NCBI GenBank assembly: GCA_027592785.1
Contig: JAQCLD010000004.1
Span: 21,798 to 85,797, forward strand
Direction of reading: 5' to 3'
Length of the DNA stretch: 64,000 bases
Source of the DNA: Acidobacteriota bacterium
Lineage (GTDB): Bacteria; Acidobacteriota; Terriglobia; Bryobacterales; UBA6623
This document shows, piece by piece, positions 19,902 to 29,858 of the stretch. The notes under the pieces are model-generated. The model was not told the origin of the DNA and made no database searches. It was given only the letters and a program-made list of their open reading frames with translations. Within the stretch, counting starts at the first letter, position 1. Each line of letters starts with the position of its first letter. The translations under genes and the position numbers were made by a program.

Positions 19902-20423
19902 CTACGCACCCACAGCTTCTTTCCGCTCTTCGGTGACGTTGTCGGCTTCCGAACCGACAAGAATCGGACGTCCTTGCGGCGGTTCCGGCACCGGCGCCAG
20001 CGGCTCCTCGTGCCCGTAAACCTTCGCGCCATCCTTCATCTGCACGATGAGATGGCTATCTCGCAATGTTGCCTCCGGCGCCAGCTTGATGCGTCGCCCG
20101 AAGTAGTCTTGCGAAAAGACCGTCGTCGCCTGGGCGTTCGGCCTCGCCGGGCCGCGCCACTGGTAAAGAGCGATATTGAAACCGACCCAAAGCGCCAGCG
20201 CCGCGAGATAAAGCCACGTCGCCTGGGCAAGCCAGATCAGCGAGTCAACCACCTCATCTATCGGGCTGTCGCGAAATATTCTCGCGCCAAACCAGAAGAA
20301 GCCGAGCCACAGTGCAGCCATCAACAGCTGTGTAAACAGCCAATTGACGCGCTCCGTAACGCTCCAGGAAGGGTGCGGTTCAACTCTCGATGCTGTTGCT
20401 GTCATCGTGAGGTCGCACTTCAC
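19902..20423 (-). CDS. pgaD: PgaD-like small two-TM protein
   Basis: Two TM helices, position directly upstream of the pgaC-like gene; sequence similarity modest. Confidence 0.55.
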   Translation of the reverse strand: MKCDLTMTATASRVEPHPSWSVTERVNWLFTQLLMAALWLGFFWFGARIFRDSPIDEVVDSLIWLAQATWLYLAALALWVGFNIALYQWRGPARPNAQATTVFSQDYFGRRIKLAPEATLRDSHLIVQMKDGAKVYGHEEPLAPVPEPPQGRPILVGSEADNVTEERKEAVGA

Positions 20424-20597
20424 TTCCCAGGCAAAGCCCGGAAGGCGTCTCCTCTCTTGACAGATCTTCCGTCAGCCGTCCAATCTGGACAACTAACGGA
20501 TTGCGGCGATTTCGGCCTGGGGATGTACCTAGCCTTATCAGATATGACCTTAACTACAGGGGGACTATAGTCCTCCGCCTCATGAGAGAATCTATCC

Positions 20598-21236
20598 TTG
20601 CCGACAACGCTCGCTGTATTTGCAAAGCGGCCGATCCCCGGCCAGGTCAAGACTCGGCTCACGCCGGCCCTGTCGCCTGAGGCGGCCGCCAGTCTGTATT
20701 GGGCCATGGTCGAAGACACCTGGGCCAGCGCATCAAAACTGCCGAATGTCGATCTCCGTCTGTTCGTCGATCAGCCCTGGGAAGGCTTCAACACGCTCGC
20801 CGGTGGGCGTCCGGTTCAGCTCCAAACCGAAAGCAATTTGGGATCTCGTATGTTGTCTTGTTTACAGATACTTACGTCAACTAACTTCAATCGCTCTGTA
20901 ATCATTGGAACCGACAGTCCGACGCTTCCTCCCGGTCATATACAGGCCGCTTTCGCTCTGCTGCAAAACGACAACGACGCCGTCCTCGGGCCTGCCGAAG
21001 ACGGCGGCTATTACCTGGTTGGCTGCCGCCGCCCGCATCCTGATATGTTTCGAGGGGTCGCTTGGTCCAGCGACGAAACACTCGCCCAGACGCGATCCGC
21101 CTTCGACGCCCAGGGCTACCAAACCCATCTGACGCCGCTGTGGCACGACGTGGACGTCATCGAAGACGTCTGGCGACTCGCCAAAGGGCCCGTCGGACCG
21201 TCCGTCAAGGCCTGGCTCCGCCAACATCGGCTCTAA
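20598..21236 (+). CDS. TIGR04282/DUF2064-type glycosyltransferase
   Basis: LAVFAKRPIPGQVKTRLTPALSPEAAA; IGTDSPTLPPGHIQAAFALL; LGPAEDGGYYLVG; TTG start. Confidence 0.85.
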   Translation: MPTTLAVFAKRPIPGQVKTRLTPALSPEAAASLYWAMVEDTWASASKLPNVDLRLFVDQPWEGFNTLAGGRPVQLQTESNLGSRMLSCLQILTSTNFNRSVIIGTDSPTLPPGHIQAAFALLQNDNDAVLGPAEDGGYYLVGCRRPHPDMFRGVAWSSDETLAQTRSAFDAQGYQTHLTPLWHDVDVIEDVWRLAKGPVGPSVKAWLRQHRL

Positions 21237-21266
21237 ATTCCGGGCAGGGAAGTGCCCCGCCTCCAA

Positions 21267-21286
21267 AGTGCTTGATAATATGGTCT
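21267..21286 (+). promoter_or_regulatory. Putative promoter motif AGTGCTTGATAAT immediately upstream of a TTG start
   Basis: The 13-mer at 21267-21279 is also present at 1748-1760, upstream of the sigma factor gene. Confidence 0.3.
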
Positions 21287-21928
21287 TTGCGCAAGTTACC
21301 CCAGGCCATCCTTTTCGATTTCGACGGCACCCTCGTCGATAGCGAGCCATTGCATTACGAAGCCTGGCTGCACGCCGTCAAGCCCTACGGCGCCCATACC
21401 GACTGGGACGATTACGTTCTGCGTTTCGTCGGTCAAACCGGTCGATGGGCCGCAGAGACGTTCTTCGAAGAGGCTGGGGTCGACTACACCCCAGAGCTCG
21501 TTATTCAAGCGACTCGGGCCAAAGAGGCCTACTTCCGGCTCTATGCCGACGAGCGCCTGGTGATCACCGCGGAGACTATCGCTGCTGTCAAGCAACTTCC
21601 ATTGCATCTGCCAATTGGAGTCATTACTTCAAGCGTCATCACAGAGGTAGAACCGGCCCTTATCGTCGCCGGTCTACGCGATCGGCTTAGCGTCCTGGTC
21701 TGTGCCGCGGACGTCTCCCAGCACAAGCCGCATCCGGAGCCATACCTGACTGGCTTCGAACGCCTGCGCGTCGATCACGGCCACTCTGAACTCGTACCCG
21801 CGTCCGTCACCGTCTACGAAGACTCCCGCAGCGGCATCGCGTCGGCCACAGCCGCCGGCATGACCGTCCGGCCCGTCCCGGACCCCCGCGAGCTGCCAAC
21901 ACTGCTCTCACTCGATGGCTGGCTCTAG
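21287..21928 (+). CDS. HAD-superfamily hydrolase (beta-phosphoglucomutase-like)
   Basis: AILFDFDGTLVDSEPLHYEAW ... VITSS ... HKPHPEPYL ... VYEDSRSGIASATAAGM; likely TTG start. Confidence 0.88.
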   Translation: MRKLPQAILFDFDGTLVDSEPLHYEAWLHAVKPYGAHTDWDDYVLRFVGQTGRWAAETFFEEAGVDYTPELVIQATRAKEAYFRLYADERLVITAETIAAVKQLPLHLPIGVITSSVITEVEPALIVAGLRDRLSVLVCAADVSQHKPHPEPYLTGFERLRVDHGHSELVPASVTVYEDSRSGIASATAAGMTVRPVPDPRELPTLLSLDGWL

Positions 21929-22058
21929 TTGTCTGATAAGATATATTATGTCAACTCACATGCCAACGATTGATTGACGCATCGGCCTGGATAGCCTTGG
22001 GAATGCCCTCCCTCGATCAGGAACTAGACGAGTTCCAGTCGCGGCCTGTTCCGGGATG

Positions 22059-23924
22059 TTATTCCAGCGTTAGCCCATTCACCGTCTTTTCGAATGTGGG
22101 GTACAGCGCGTCGTACTCGCTCTCCGGTGCGATCATCACCGTGTAGAACAAGCCCCCATCCAGCTTCGCGGTCACCAGCCAAACGTACTCGGTCTGGTTG
22201 GCCAACTTCGACGGTCCTTCCAGAAAGAGGCTCTCTCCGGGCCTCTCGTCGACGCTGATCGGCCTGCGTTGCCCGCGCACCAAGTTCAACCCTGGGTTGC
22301 TCGACTGGAACCCGCTCAGTAAGCTCGTCGTTGCGGCATCCAACGACTCGGCAGTCTCGAAAGAGCCGGCGATCAGGCCACGTACGATCGACTCCGTGCC
22401 GTCGCTTTGACGCACGATGCCGTTATCCGGAGTGATCCGCACGCCGACTCCTTGTTCAGCCGTTACAGCCGTCCAATCCGGGGGATAAGGCATCACAAAC
22501 CCCTGCCCTGTATAGACGCCCGCGGCAGGCGGCTGGACGACCGGGACGGCGGTCATCGTTTCTGTAGAAAACCGAACCGAGTCGATGGCTGCTTGAAACC
22601 CGGGATAAAGAGAGCCGTACTCGTCTTTAGGCGAGATCATCGCCAGATAAAAGAGGCCTTGCGGCCGTTGAGTTGTGACCAGCCACACATTCTCGCGAAG
22701 GCCTCGAATCGTCGTCGAGGGGCCTTCGAGAAAGTTGCTCTGACTCGGCTCTCCGCCCATATGAAAGGACTTCTGATCGCCTGGTATGGCTCGTAGACCG
22801 GAGTTGGTGTTCCTCAAGTCGTCGATGAAAGCCTGTGTCGCAGCGGAGAGCGATGTGCTTCCTCTGGCGTCGAAATAGCCTGTGAGCATGCCCCGAACGA
22901 TCTCGGTTTGTCCTCGAACTGTGCGGTTCACGCCGTTCTGCGGCACGATCGTTGCGCTGCCGTCCGCGGTGTCGCTAAATGTCTGCCAGCCGGCGGGAAC
23001 TAGAAACTCAAACCAGGGGCCACTCATTCTCCCTGCAACTACCGCCGCAGTCTGGGCGGCCGTGCCCTGTGCGGCGACGTTCGTGCTCGTCGGGACCTCA
23101 GCCTTCTTTTCAGTGGGTTTGATTCCCGCGGCAAGAGACTTCATGCCTGGGAAGGCCCTCGAGTTGGTCGTGTAGTGGCCGTTCTGATAGGACTGAATCT
23201 CTTCGGTGACGTACTGCACGCGGTTCCCTGGGTTGGGGTGGTCGGAAAGGAACTGCGGGCCGCTTCCCCCTCCCGATTCCCCCAGCTTTTGGAAGAACCT
23301 GGCCATCTCGACCGGGCTATAGCCCGCCGCCGCCATCATCCGTGCACCGACGATATCCGCGTCGTGTTCGGCGCTCCGCGAGTACTTCATGAAAACCGAG
23401 TTCAGGCCGAATCCGAGGCCGATGTTACTCAGGGATCCTAGCAGGCCGCCGCTGTCTCCCAGTGCTCCAGCCGCCAAAGCTGCCGGCAACTGAAAGATCG
23501 AGCGCTTTGACGCCTGATTCGTCGAGTGGCGCAGGACGACATGTCCAACCTCGTGCGCGATGACGCCCGCCACTTGCGCTTCGTTGTCCGCCACGGCGAT
23601 CAGTCCCGAATTGACGTAAATCGGTCCTCCCGGCAAGGCAAACGCATTGATGCTTGGGTCAGCGACTACCTTGAAAGTAAACGGTTAGGATGGATCCTGC
23701 GAGACCTTGGCAAGCCGTTGCCCAATGCTGTCGACATAGTCGGTCAAGCGGCGGTCGTTCACCACCTGGACTTCCTTCTCGATTTCCCCCGCCGCTTCCT
23801 TGCCCAGCTGGACGTCCTGATCTTTGGAGAACAAGTTCCAACCCGGTTTGATGGGTTTTGGCTGGGCCCAAAGGCCCTGAGTTGACAGCAGTAAAATTAT
23901 CGACAGGGTGAGCGTTCTGAGCAT
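22059..23924 (-). pseudogene. M48-family metalloprotease with signal peptide and duplicated C-terminal domains, interrupted by an in-frame TAA at 23685-23687
   Basis: N-terminal half (ORF 23685-24047) ends VSQDPS*; the same frame resumes PFTFKVVADPSINAFALPGGPIYVNSGL...HEVGHVVLRHS (ORF 22059-23636). Confidence 0.85.
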
Positions 23925-24069
23925 GAGTTTTTCAGTTCCTGGCCTCATGCTACACGACCTGCCCTGCTGATTGAAGTTCAGCCGTCCTTGCCGAAAGTAC
24001 ATCTTCAAGTCGAACTGTTCCTGAGTCCATGACATAATCGAAAGCAAGCCTCCTGGCGGTTAACAAGGG

Positions 24070-24990
24070 ATGATTACACCCACAGAAAAAATTTGGCGCA
24101 ACGGTGAACTGATAAACTGGAACGACGCAAACGTCCATGTTCTGACGCACGCGCTGCACTACGGTTCCAGCGTTTTCGAAGGCATCCGCTGTTATGAGAC
24201 TGCTACGGGTCCCGCAGTGTTTCGCCTCAATGAACATATGCGTCGTATGTTCGATTCGGCGAAGATCTACCGCATGGACATTCCACGGTTCACGCAGGCC
24301 GAATTGGCCGACGCCTGCCGCGAGATTGTGCGCGTCAACGGGCTCAAGAGTTGCTACATCCGTCCCGTGGTCTTTCGCGGCTACGGCGAGATGGGCGTCT
24401 TCCCGCTGCAGAACCCGATTGAGATCTATATCTGCTGCTGGGAATGGGGCAAGTATCTCGGAGCCGAGGCGATCGACAAAGGCGTGGACGTTTGCGTTTC
24501 GTCGTGGACGCGCATCGCTCCCAATACCCTGCCCGCGATGGCCAAGGTCGCCGCGAACTACATGAACTCGCAGCTGATCAAAATGGAAGCGGTGCTGAAC
24601 GGCTACTCCGAAGGTATTGCACTGGACGCCTCTGGCTACGCCTCGGAAGGCAGCGGCGAGAACATCTTCTTGATCCGCGACGGCGTCATCTACACGCCGA
24701 CGTTGGGGACCTCTGCGCTGCCCGGCATCACCCGCGACACGGTGATGACCTTGGCGCGTGAGGCCGGCATAGAAGTGAAGGAACAGGCGATTCCGCGCGA
24801 ATGGTTGTACATCGCCGATGAGCTGTTTTTCACCGGTACCGCCGCTGAAGTCACCCCGATCCGTTCGGTCGACAAGATCGCCATCGGTTCGGGCACAAGA
24901 GGCCCGATCACCGCGAAGCTGCAGACAGCTTTCATGGATATCCTCACAGGCAAAGCGGCAGACCGCTTCGGCTGGCTGACCCACGTCTAG
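24070..24990 (+). CDS. ilvE: Branched-chain amino acid aminotransferase
   Basis: [56 protein letters not shown]. Confidence 0.95.
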   Translation: MITPTEKIWRNGELINWNDANVHVLTHALHYGSSVFEGIRCYETATGPAVFRLNEHMRRMFDSAKIYRMDIPRFTQAELADACREIVRVNGLKSCYIRPVVFRGYGEMGVFPLQNPIEIYICCWEWGKYLGAEAIDKGVDVCVSSWTRIAPNTLPAMAKVAANYMNSQLIKMEAVLNGYSEGIALDASGYASEGSGENIFLIRDGVIYTPTLGTSALPGITRDTVMTLAREAGIEVKEQAIPREWLYIADELFFTGTAAEVTPIRSVDKIAIGSGTRGPITAKLQTAFMDILTGKAADRFGWLTHV

Positions 24991-24993
24991 GCT

Positions 24994-25320
24994 TTATTTG
25001 GCTGCGGGCGGCGGAGCCATGATGGCCATTACGATCAGGCGCTCCGAGCCCGGATTGCGCAGAGCATGAGGTTCGTCGGCTTTGGCCAGGACGAGGTCTC
25101 CGGGGCCGATCGATGTTTCGACATCGCCAACACGAACAATTCCCTGCCCTTGGACCACGTAGTACAGCTTGTCTTGGCCGGAGTGGGTGTGGAGCGCGTG
25201 CTCTTGCCCAGGTTCAAAGCAATTCAAGCCCGTGAAGATGCGCTCGGTCCGCAGTAGATCTGCCTTGCCCATCTTGTCTGGGCGAAACGCGGCCTGCGAC
25301 GCGACGTTCTTGACGATCAT
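24994..25320 (-). CDS. Cupin-domain protein
   Basis: FEPGQEHALHTHSGQDKLYYVVQGQGIVRVGD...ADEPHALRNPG. Confidence 0.85.
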   Translation of the reverse strand: MIVKNVASQAAFRPDKMGKADLLRTERIFTGLNCFEPGQEHALHTHSGQDKLYYVVQGQGIVRVGDVETSIGPGDLVLAKADEPHALRNPGSERLIVMAIMAPPPAAK

Positions 25321-25337
25321 GAGGGGTTAGGAACGCG

Positions 25338-25697
25338 CTAGTTCGTAGCCGCGCGGCTGAAGAGCGTTTCAAAGTCCGTGCGCTGCTCCGGCTCAAGAAC
25401 TTCGAGAATGCGGCCTCGCCCGGTCTGCTGGATCTGCTTGACGCGCATCAGCAGCTCGGCCTCTTCCATGATGCACTCGTCCAAGATGGTCTGGACGCGC
25501 TCGCGCTGCGAGTCATTTAACCGAAGCTGCTTAGCCATCTCGTCCAGCGCCGCATGCGAATCCTCTTGGTAGTCGATGCTGATCACCGGCGGAGTATGCA
25601 TCTTCAGTTCATAGACGTGCATTCCCATCGCGCCCGAGGCCACGCCGATTGCGAAGACCGCGGCGATGAATCCAAATGCTCGTCCGTGGGTATTCAT
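25338..25697 (-). CDS. Spy/CpxP-like membrane-anchored protein
   Basis: N-terminal TM, LRLNDSQRERVQTILDECIMEEAELL ... EQRTDFETLF. Confidence 0.6.
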   Translation of the reverse strand: MNTHGRAFGFIAAVFAIGVASGAMGMHVYELKMHTPPVISIDYQEDSHAALDEMAKQLRLNDSQRERVQTILDECIMEEAELLMRVKQIQQTGRGRILEVLEPEQRTDFETLFSRAATN

Positions 25698-25712
25698 TCA
25701 ATAAATACCTCT

Positions 25713-26201
25713 TTACTGTGCGGAAGCCAACAGCGTCAGCATCGAATCACGATTGGCTTCAAGGTTGTAGCCCATGCGGACGTCATACTGCTGAGGCGGC
25801 TGCTGTTTCAAAATGCTGTCGGCTAGTTCCACGCTCTGCGCCGTCGTATCGTCGTGGAAGACCGCTACCGAGCCCAACATCACCATCCACATCATGGCGG
25901 CGAAGGCGAAGCGGCGAACCATGACCGGCTGCAGCAGGAACGCCCAAAACGATTCGCCTCGCTCGGCGTCAATCCGCTGTTTGACACGGTAATAGAAACC
26001 TGGCGCCGGCTCAACATCCTCGCTGGGGTCAACGCGGAACGTGTTGAACAAGTCCGACGTCTCTTGCAGCAGAGCCAGTTGGGCCACAGCTTCTGAATCC
26101 GCGGCCAAGCGCCTCTCGAACTCGACAAGGTCTTGCTCGTTGAGGCGGCCGTCCAAGTAGTCTTCTAGGTGCTCTCGTAGAAATGAATCCATGGTGATCA
26201 C
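25713..26201 (-). CDS. Putative anti-sigma factor
   Basis: LEDYLDGRLNEQDLVEFERRLAADSEAVAQLALLQET plus a single TM; overlaps the ECF sigma gene by 4 nt. Confidence 0.7.
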   Translation of the reverse strand: MITMDSFLREHLEDYLDGRLNEQDLVEFERRLAADSEAVAQLALLQETSDLFNTFRVDPSEDVEPAPGFYYRVKQRIDAERGESFWAFLLQPVMVRRFAFAAMMWMVMLGSVAVFHDDTTAQSVELADSILKQQPPQQYDVRMGYNLEANRDSMLTLLASAQ

Positions 26202-26848
26202 GCCGGCGCTCGGTCTAGCTTCTGCGCAGCCAGTACCAGTTTCTGGCGGGCCCGAAATAATTTTACCTTGATCGTATTGGCATTGATGCCGGTCAATTCA
26301 GAAAGCTCTTCTACGGTCAATCCTTCGACCTCTTTCTGGATCAACAACATCCGTTCTTCTTCACTGACGCGCTCCAACAGCTTCATCAAGTACTGCCGCT
26401 TCTCGGTGGCCGTGTCGATGGCCATGCCGCGATCGGTAGACAGGTGAGTATTCTCGATCGACCGTTGGTCATCTTCACCGAGGTCCGCCTCGTAGACCAG
26501 CTTGCGAAACTTCTTCTTGCGCAAGTAATCGTAGCATTCGTTCACCGTAATCTTGTAGACCCAGGTGAGCAAAGAGGATCGAAAATCGAAGCCCTTCAAC
26601 GAGGTGAAGATCTTGGCGAAAACTTGTTGCGAAATGTCTTCGGCGTCGTTGCGTCGACGAAGGATGCCGAAGATGATCGAAAATACCTTGGATTGGTAGC
26701 GCTCGACGAGCTGCTGGAAAGCAAACTCGTCGCCTTTTTGCGCACGGCGAATAATCGCCGCCTCAGCGCTGTCCTGGTAAGCCACCTTCCCTCTCGTTGG
26801 AGTGCCGGTCGCGGCCGAAGCCGGCATGATTGCGGTCATTGTTGCCAT
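26198..26848 (-). CDS. ECF RNA polymerase sigma factor
   Basis: FQQLVERYQSKVFSIIFGILRRRNDAEDISQQVFAKIF; VEGLTVEELSELTGINANTIKVKLFRARQKL. Confidence 0.92.
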   Translation of the reverse strand: MATMTAIMPASAATGTPTRGKVAYQDSAEAAIIRRAQKGDEFAFQQLVERYQSKVFSIIFGILRRRNDAEDISQQVFAKIFTSLKGFDFRSSLLTWVYKITVNECYDYLRKKKFRKLVYEADLGEDDQRSIENTHLSTDRGMAIDTATEKRQYLMKLLERVSEEERMLLIQKEVEGLTVEELSELTGINANTIKVKLFRARQKLVLAAQKLDRAPA

Positions 26849-27102
26849 CGCAATCAGTGAGACGGACGCCAGCGTCCCGTGGTTCCAAAATTCTCATCTC
26901 ACTTAACTTATTGAAACCGAACGCTTTCCGTCGATCCAACCGTGGAGGCCGCGATACGCCATCCGCCGCTTCGGAACGTGATTACAGCAACGCTCTAGTT
27001 TACACGCTAGCCGGCTTGGGGACCGCAAACGACCGTACCTGTCCGTGCGCTAAAGATTTGCGGCCCAACTCCGCCGTGGGGTAGCATGCGACGTACGTCT
27101 AC

Positions 27103-28467
27103 ATGGCCGAACCAACCTACCTCGATCCTTATAAGCGAACTCACGAGCACATTGAAGAACCTCCGATAGCGTTCGGCGAGATCCTAAAGCGCATCGGGCC
27201 GGGCATGATCCTGGCGGCGTCGATCGTCGGCTCGGGCGAACTTATTGCCACCACAGTATTGGGCGCCGAAGTCGGCTACACGCTGCTCTGGTTGATCATC
27301 GTCAGCTGCCTGATCAAGATCGTCGTCCAAAACGAACTAGGCCGTTATTCGATCGCCACCGGCGAGACCACGCTCGAAGCGTTCGACCGGCTGCCCGGCC
27401 CACGCTGGAAAGTTTCGTGGATGGTCTGGTGTTGGTTTGTGATGGTCGTGGCAACGTTGATGCAGATCGGGGCCATGATGGGCGGCATTGGCGAAGTCCT
27501 CAACCGGCAATTCGCCGAGATCCCGATCAATGCCTGGGTATGGATCCTCAACTTCTTAACGGTGGGGCTGCTCATCGGCGGAAGGTATGCGGTGGTCGAG
27601 CGCGTCGCTACGGTTCTTGTGGTGTTTTTCACTGTGATGACGGTGGGCTGCACAGCGATCTTGTTCATGCTGCCTGAGTACTTCGCCATCGCCGACGTAG
27701 TCGGTGGATTATCGTTCCATCTTCCGGACAGCGGCATTGCCACGGCGGTCGCCGCGTTCGGCATTACCGGCGTGGGCGGCACCGAGTTGGTGATGTATCC
27801 CTATTGGTGCATCGAGAAGGGCTACGCCCGTTATACGGGGCCCCGTGACGAATCGCCGGAATGGAAACGGCGCGCTCACGGCTGGGTGCGGGTGATGGGC
27901 GTCGACGTGATCTCGTCGATGATCGTCTACACCTTCGCGACGATCGCCTTCTACTTGCTCGGCGCTGGCGTGTTGAATGGCATGGGACTGGTGCCGGCCG
28001 GTTCACAGATGGTCGATACGTTGTCGAACCTCTACACACAGACGCTGGGAATGTGGTCGCTGCCGATCTTCTTGGTCGGAGCTGTTGCCGTTTTATACTC
28101 CACCGTCTTTTCATCAACGGCGGCACACTGCCGCGTGTTCGCGGACTTCGTGGGTATGGTGGGCATCTACGACCGGCGCAACTATGCGCTGCGGCTGAAG
28201 ATGATTCGGATCTTCGTTGTTATTTTGCTATTCGTGCCTTCGGTCTATTTCATGGTCGTGGGCGATCCCGTGCGTATGGTGAGGATCGGCGGCATCGCGC
28301 AGGCCTTCATGCTGCCTGTCATCGGCTTTGCCGCAGTGTACTTGCGTTACAAACACATGCCCTCATCGATCCTGCCGAAGGGCTGGGTGACGCTAGCACT
28401 GTGGATCAGCGCCAGCGTGATGGCCGTGATGCTGGGCTATTCGATCATCCAGCGGCTGTTCGGCTAA
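27103..28467 (+). CDS. Nramp-family divalent metal transporter
   Basis: RIGPGMILAASIVGSGELIATT; Nramp-like TM pattern. Confidence 0.85.
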   Translation: MAEPTYLDPYKRTHEHIEEPPIAFGEILKRIGPGMILAASIVGSGELIATTVLGAEVGYTLLWLIIVSCLIKIVVQNELGRYSIATGETTLEAFDRLPGPRWKVSWMVWCWFVMVVATLMQIGAMMGGIGEVLNRQFAEIPINAWVWILNFLTVGLLIGGRYAVVERVATVLVVFFTVMTVGCTAILFMLPEYFAIADVVGGLSFHLPDSGIATAVAAFGITGVGGTELVMYPYWCIEKGYARYTGPRDESPEWKRRAHGWVRVMGVDVISSMIVYTFATIAFYLLGAGVLNGMGLVPAGSQMVDTLSNLYTQTLGMWSLPIFLVGAVAVLYSTVFSSTAAHCRVFADFVGMVGIYDRRNYALRLKMIRIFVVILLFVPSVYFMVVGDPVRMVRIGGIAQAFMLPVIGFAAVYLRYKHMPSSILPKGWVTLALWISASVMAVMLGYSIIQRLFG

Positions 28468-29858
28468 GCAACGAGCCGCCAGACGGCGGCAACGACAAAG
28501 CAGACCACGAAGGCTATGGCGAGCGGCAGCAATGCCCCGATCGTCGTCCAACGGGCGCTGCGCGTCTCTTTCCAAATCGTCAGGATCGTTGTCGCGCAAG
28601 GGTTGTGCAGCAACGAGAACAGCATGAGCGACACGGCGGTCAGCAACGTCCAGCCATGCTCATCGACGAGGATCCTGCGAATGTCGTCGTAGGAGGTCGG
28701 CTCGGTCATCATACCCACGCCGAGGTAGGCCATCATCATCGTGGGTACGACAATTTCATTCGCTGGAATGGCAATGATGTAGGCCAGGATGATGACACCG
28801 TCGAGGCCCAAGGCCCAGCCAAAGGGCTCCAAGAAGTCCACCGAGTGCTGAGCCAAACTGGCGTCGCCCCAAGTGACGTTTGCCAAGATCCAAATTACCG
28901 CGCCGGCAGGAGCCGCCGTTAGGATGGCCCGCCACAACACGAAAAGGGTGCGGTCTATCAACGACGTGTACAGAATGCGCAGGATGCTCGGTCGCCGGTA
29001 GGGCGGCAGTTCCAAGGTGAACGCGGAAGCCTCGCCCTGTAGCACGGTCTTGGAGAGCACCCAGGAGACGATCAAGGTCATGATCACACCCAAGAGCACC
29101 ACGCCGACAACGGCGCCCGCTGCCGCCACCGCGGCGAAGGCCGGAGGGAAGGCGGCCCCAACGAAAATGACGGCCAGCATGATCAGTGTTGGATAGCGCC
29201 CATTGCAGGGGACAAAGTTATTGGTGAGAATGGCAATCAACCGTTCGCGCGGAGAGTCGATCACTCGTGTGGCGATGACTCCGGCGGCGTTGCAGCCAAA
29301 ACCCATGGCCATGGTCAGAGCCTGCTTGCCGTGGGCCCCGGCCTTGCGGAACAGCCAGTCCATGTTGAAGGCGACGCGCGGCAGATAGCCGAGGTCTTCG
29401 AGGATGGTGAAAACCGGGAAGAAGATCGCCATGGGCGGCAGCATGACGCTGATGACCCAGGCGAGCCCGCGATAAACGCCGTGCCAGATAAAGCCCGTCA
29501 GCCACCAGGGCGCGCCCAGTGCGTCAAACCAGCCGGCTGCGAGGTCCTCAAAGGAGAACAGCAAGCTGGCCAACATCGCCGAGGGCACGTTCGCGCCAAG
29601 GATCGTCAGATAGAAAATGCAGGACAGAATCAGCAGCATGATCGGCAGACCGAAGATCTGCGACGTCACTACCCTGTCGATTCGTTGGTCCAGGTCCCAG
29701 TTCTGCGAGCCGCGGCCTTTGACGGCGCGGTCAACGATAATGCTGGACTGTTCGTAAAGCGCCGCGACCATGTCGTCGCGAACGGTTGCGCCGAGCTGTC
29801 GCCGCAAACCGTCGGCACGATCGAGAACGGATTGCGGCGTGGTCGCAGAGGCGCTCAC
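28464..29858 (-). CDS. feoB: FeoB membrane (permease) domain as a separate protein
   Basis: GTG start overlapping the G-domain stop; LPPMAIFFPVFTILEDLGYLPRVAFNMDWLFRKAGAHGKQALTMAMGFGCNAAGVIATRVIDSPRERLIAILTNNFVPCNGR. Confidence 0.9.
   Translation of the reverse strand: MSASATTPQSVLDRADGLRRQLGATVRDDMVAALYEQSSIIVDRAVKGRGSQNWDLDQRIDRVVTSQIFGLPIMLLILSCIFYLTILGANVPSAMLASLLFSFEDLAAGWFDALGAPWWLTGFIWHGVYRGLAWVISVMLPPMAIFFPVFTILEDLGYLPRVAFNMDWLFRKAGAHGKQALTMAMGFGCNAAGVIATRVIDSPRERLIAILTNNFVPCNGRYPTLIMLAVIFVGAAFPPAFAAVAAAGAVVGVVLLGVIMTLIVSWVLSKTVLQGEASAFTLELPPYRRPSILRILYTSLIDRTLFVLWRAILTAAPAGAVIWILANVTWGDASLAQHSVDFLEPFGWALGLDGVIILAYIIAIPANEIVVPTMMMAYLGVGMMTEPTSYDDIRRILVDEHGWTLLTAVSLMLFSLLHNPCATTILTIWKETRSARWTTIGALLPLAIAFVVCFVVAAVWRLVA

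Noticed and set aside
23950-24984. 344-aa minus-strand ORF antisense to ilvE
   Set aside because: Exactly opposite a clear ilvE gene; composition typical of a spurious high-GC antisense ORF
27861-28922. 353-aa plus-strand ORF across the Nramp/feoB junction
   Set aside because: Overlaps two well-supported genes in another frame; no recognisable domain
29855-29858. Frameshift sequencing error in feoB
   Set aside because: The clean GTGA overlap, repeated at the upstream junction, is better explained by separate coupled genes; not excluded without reads
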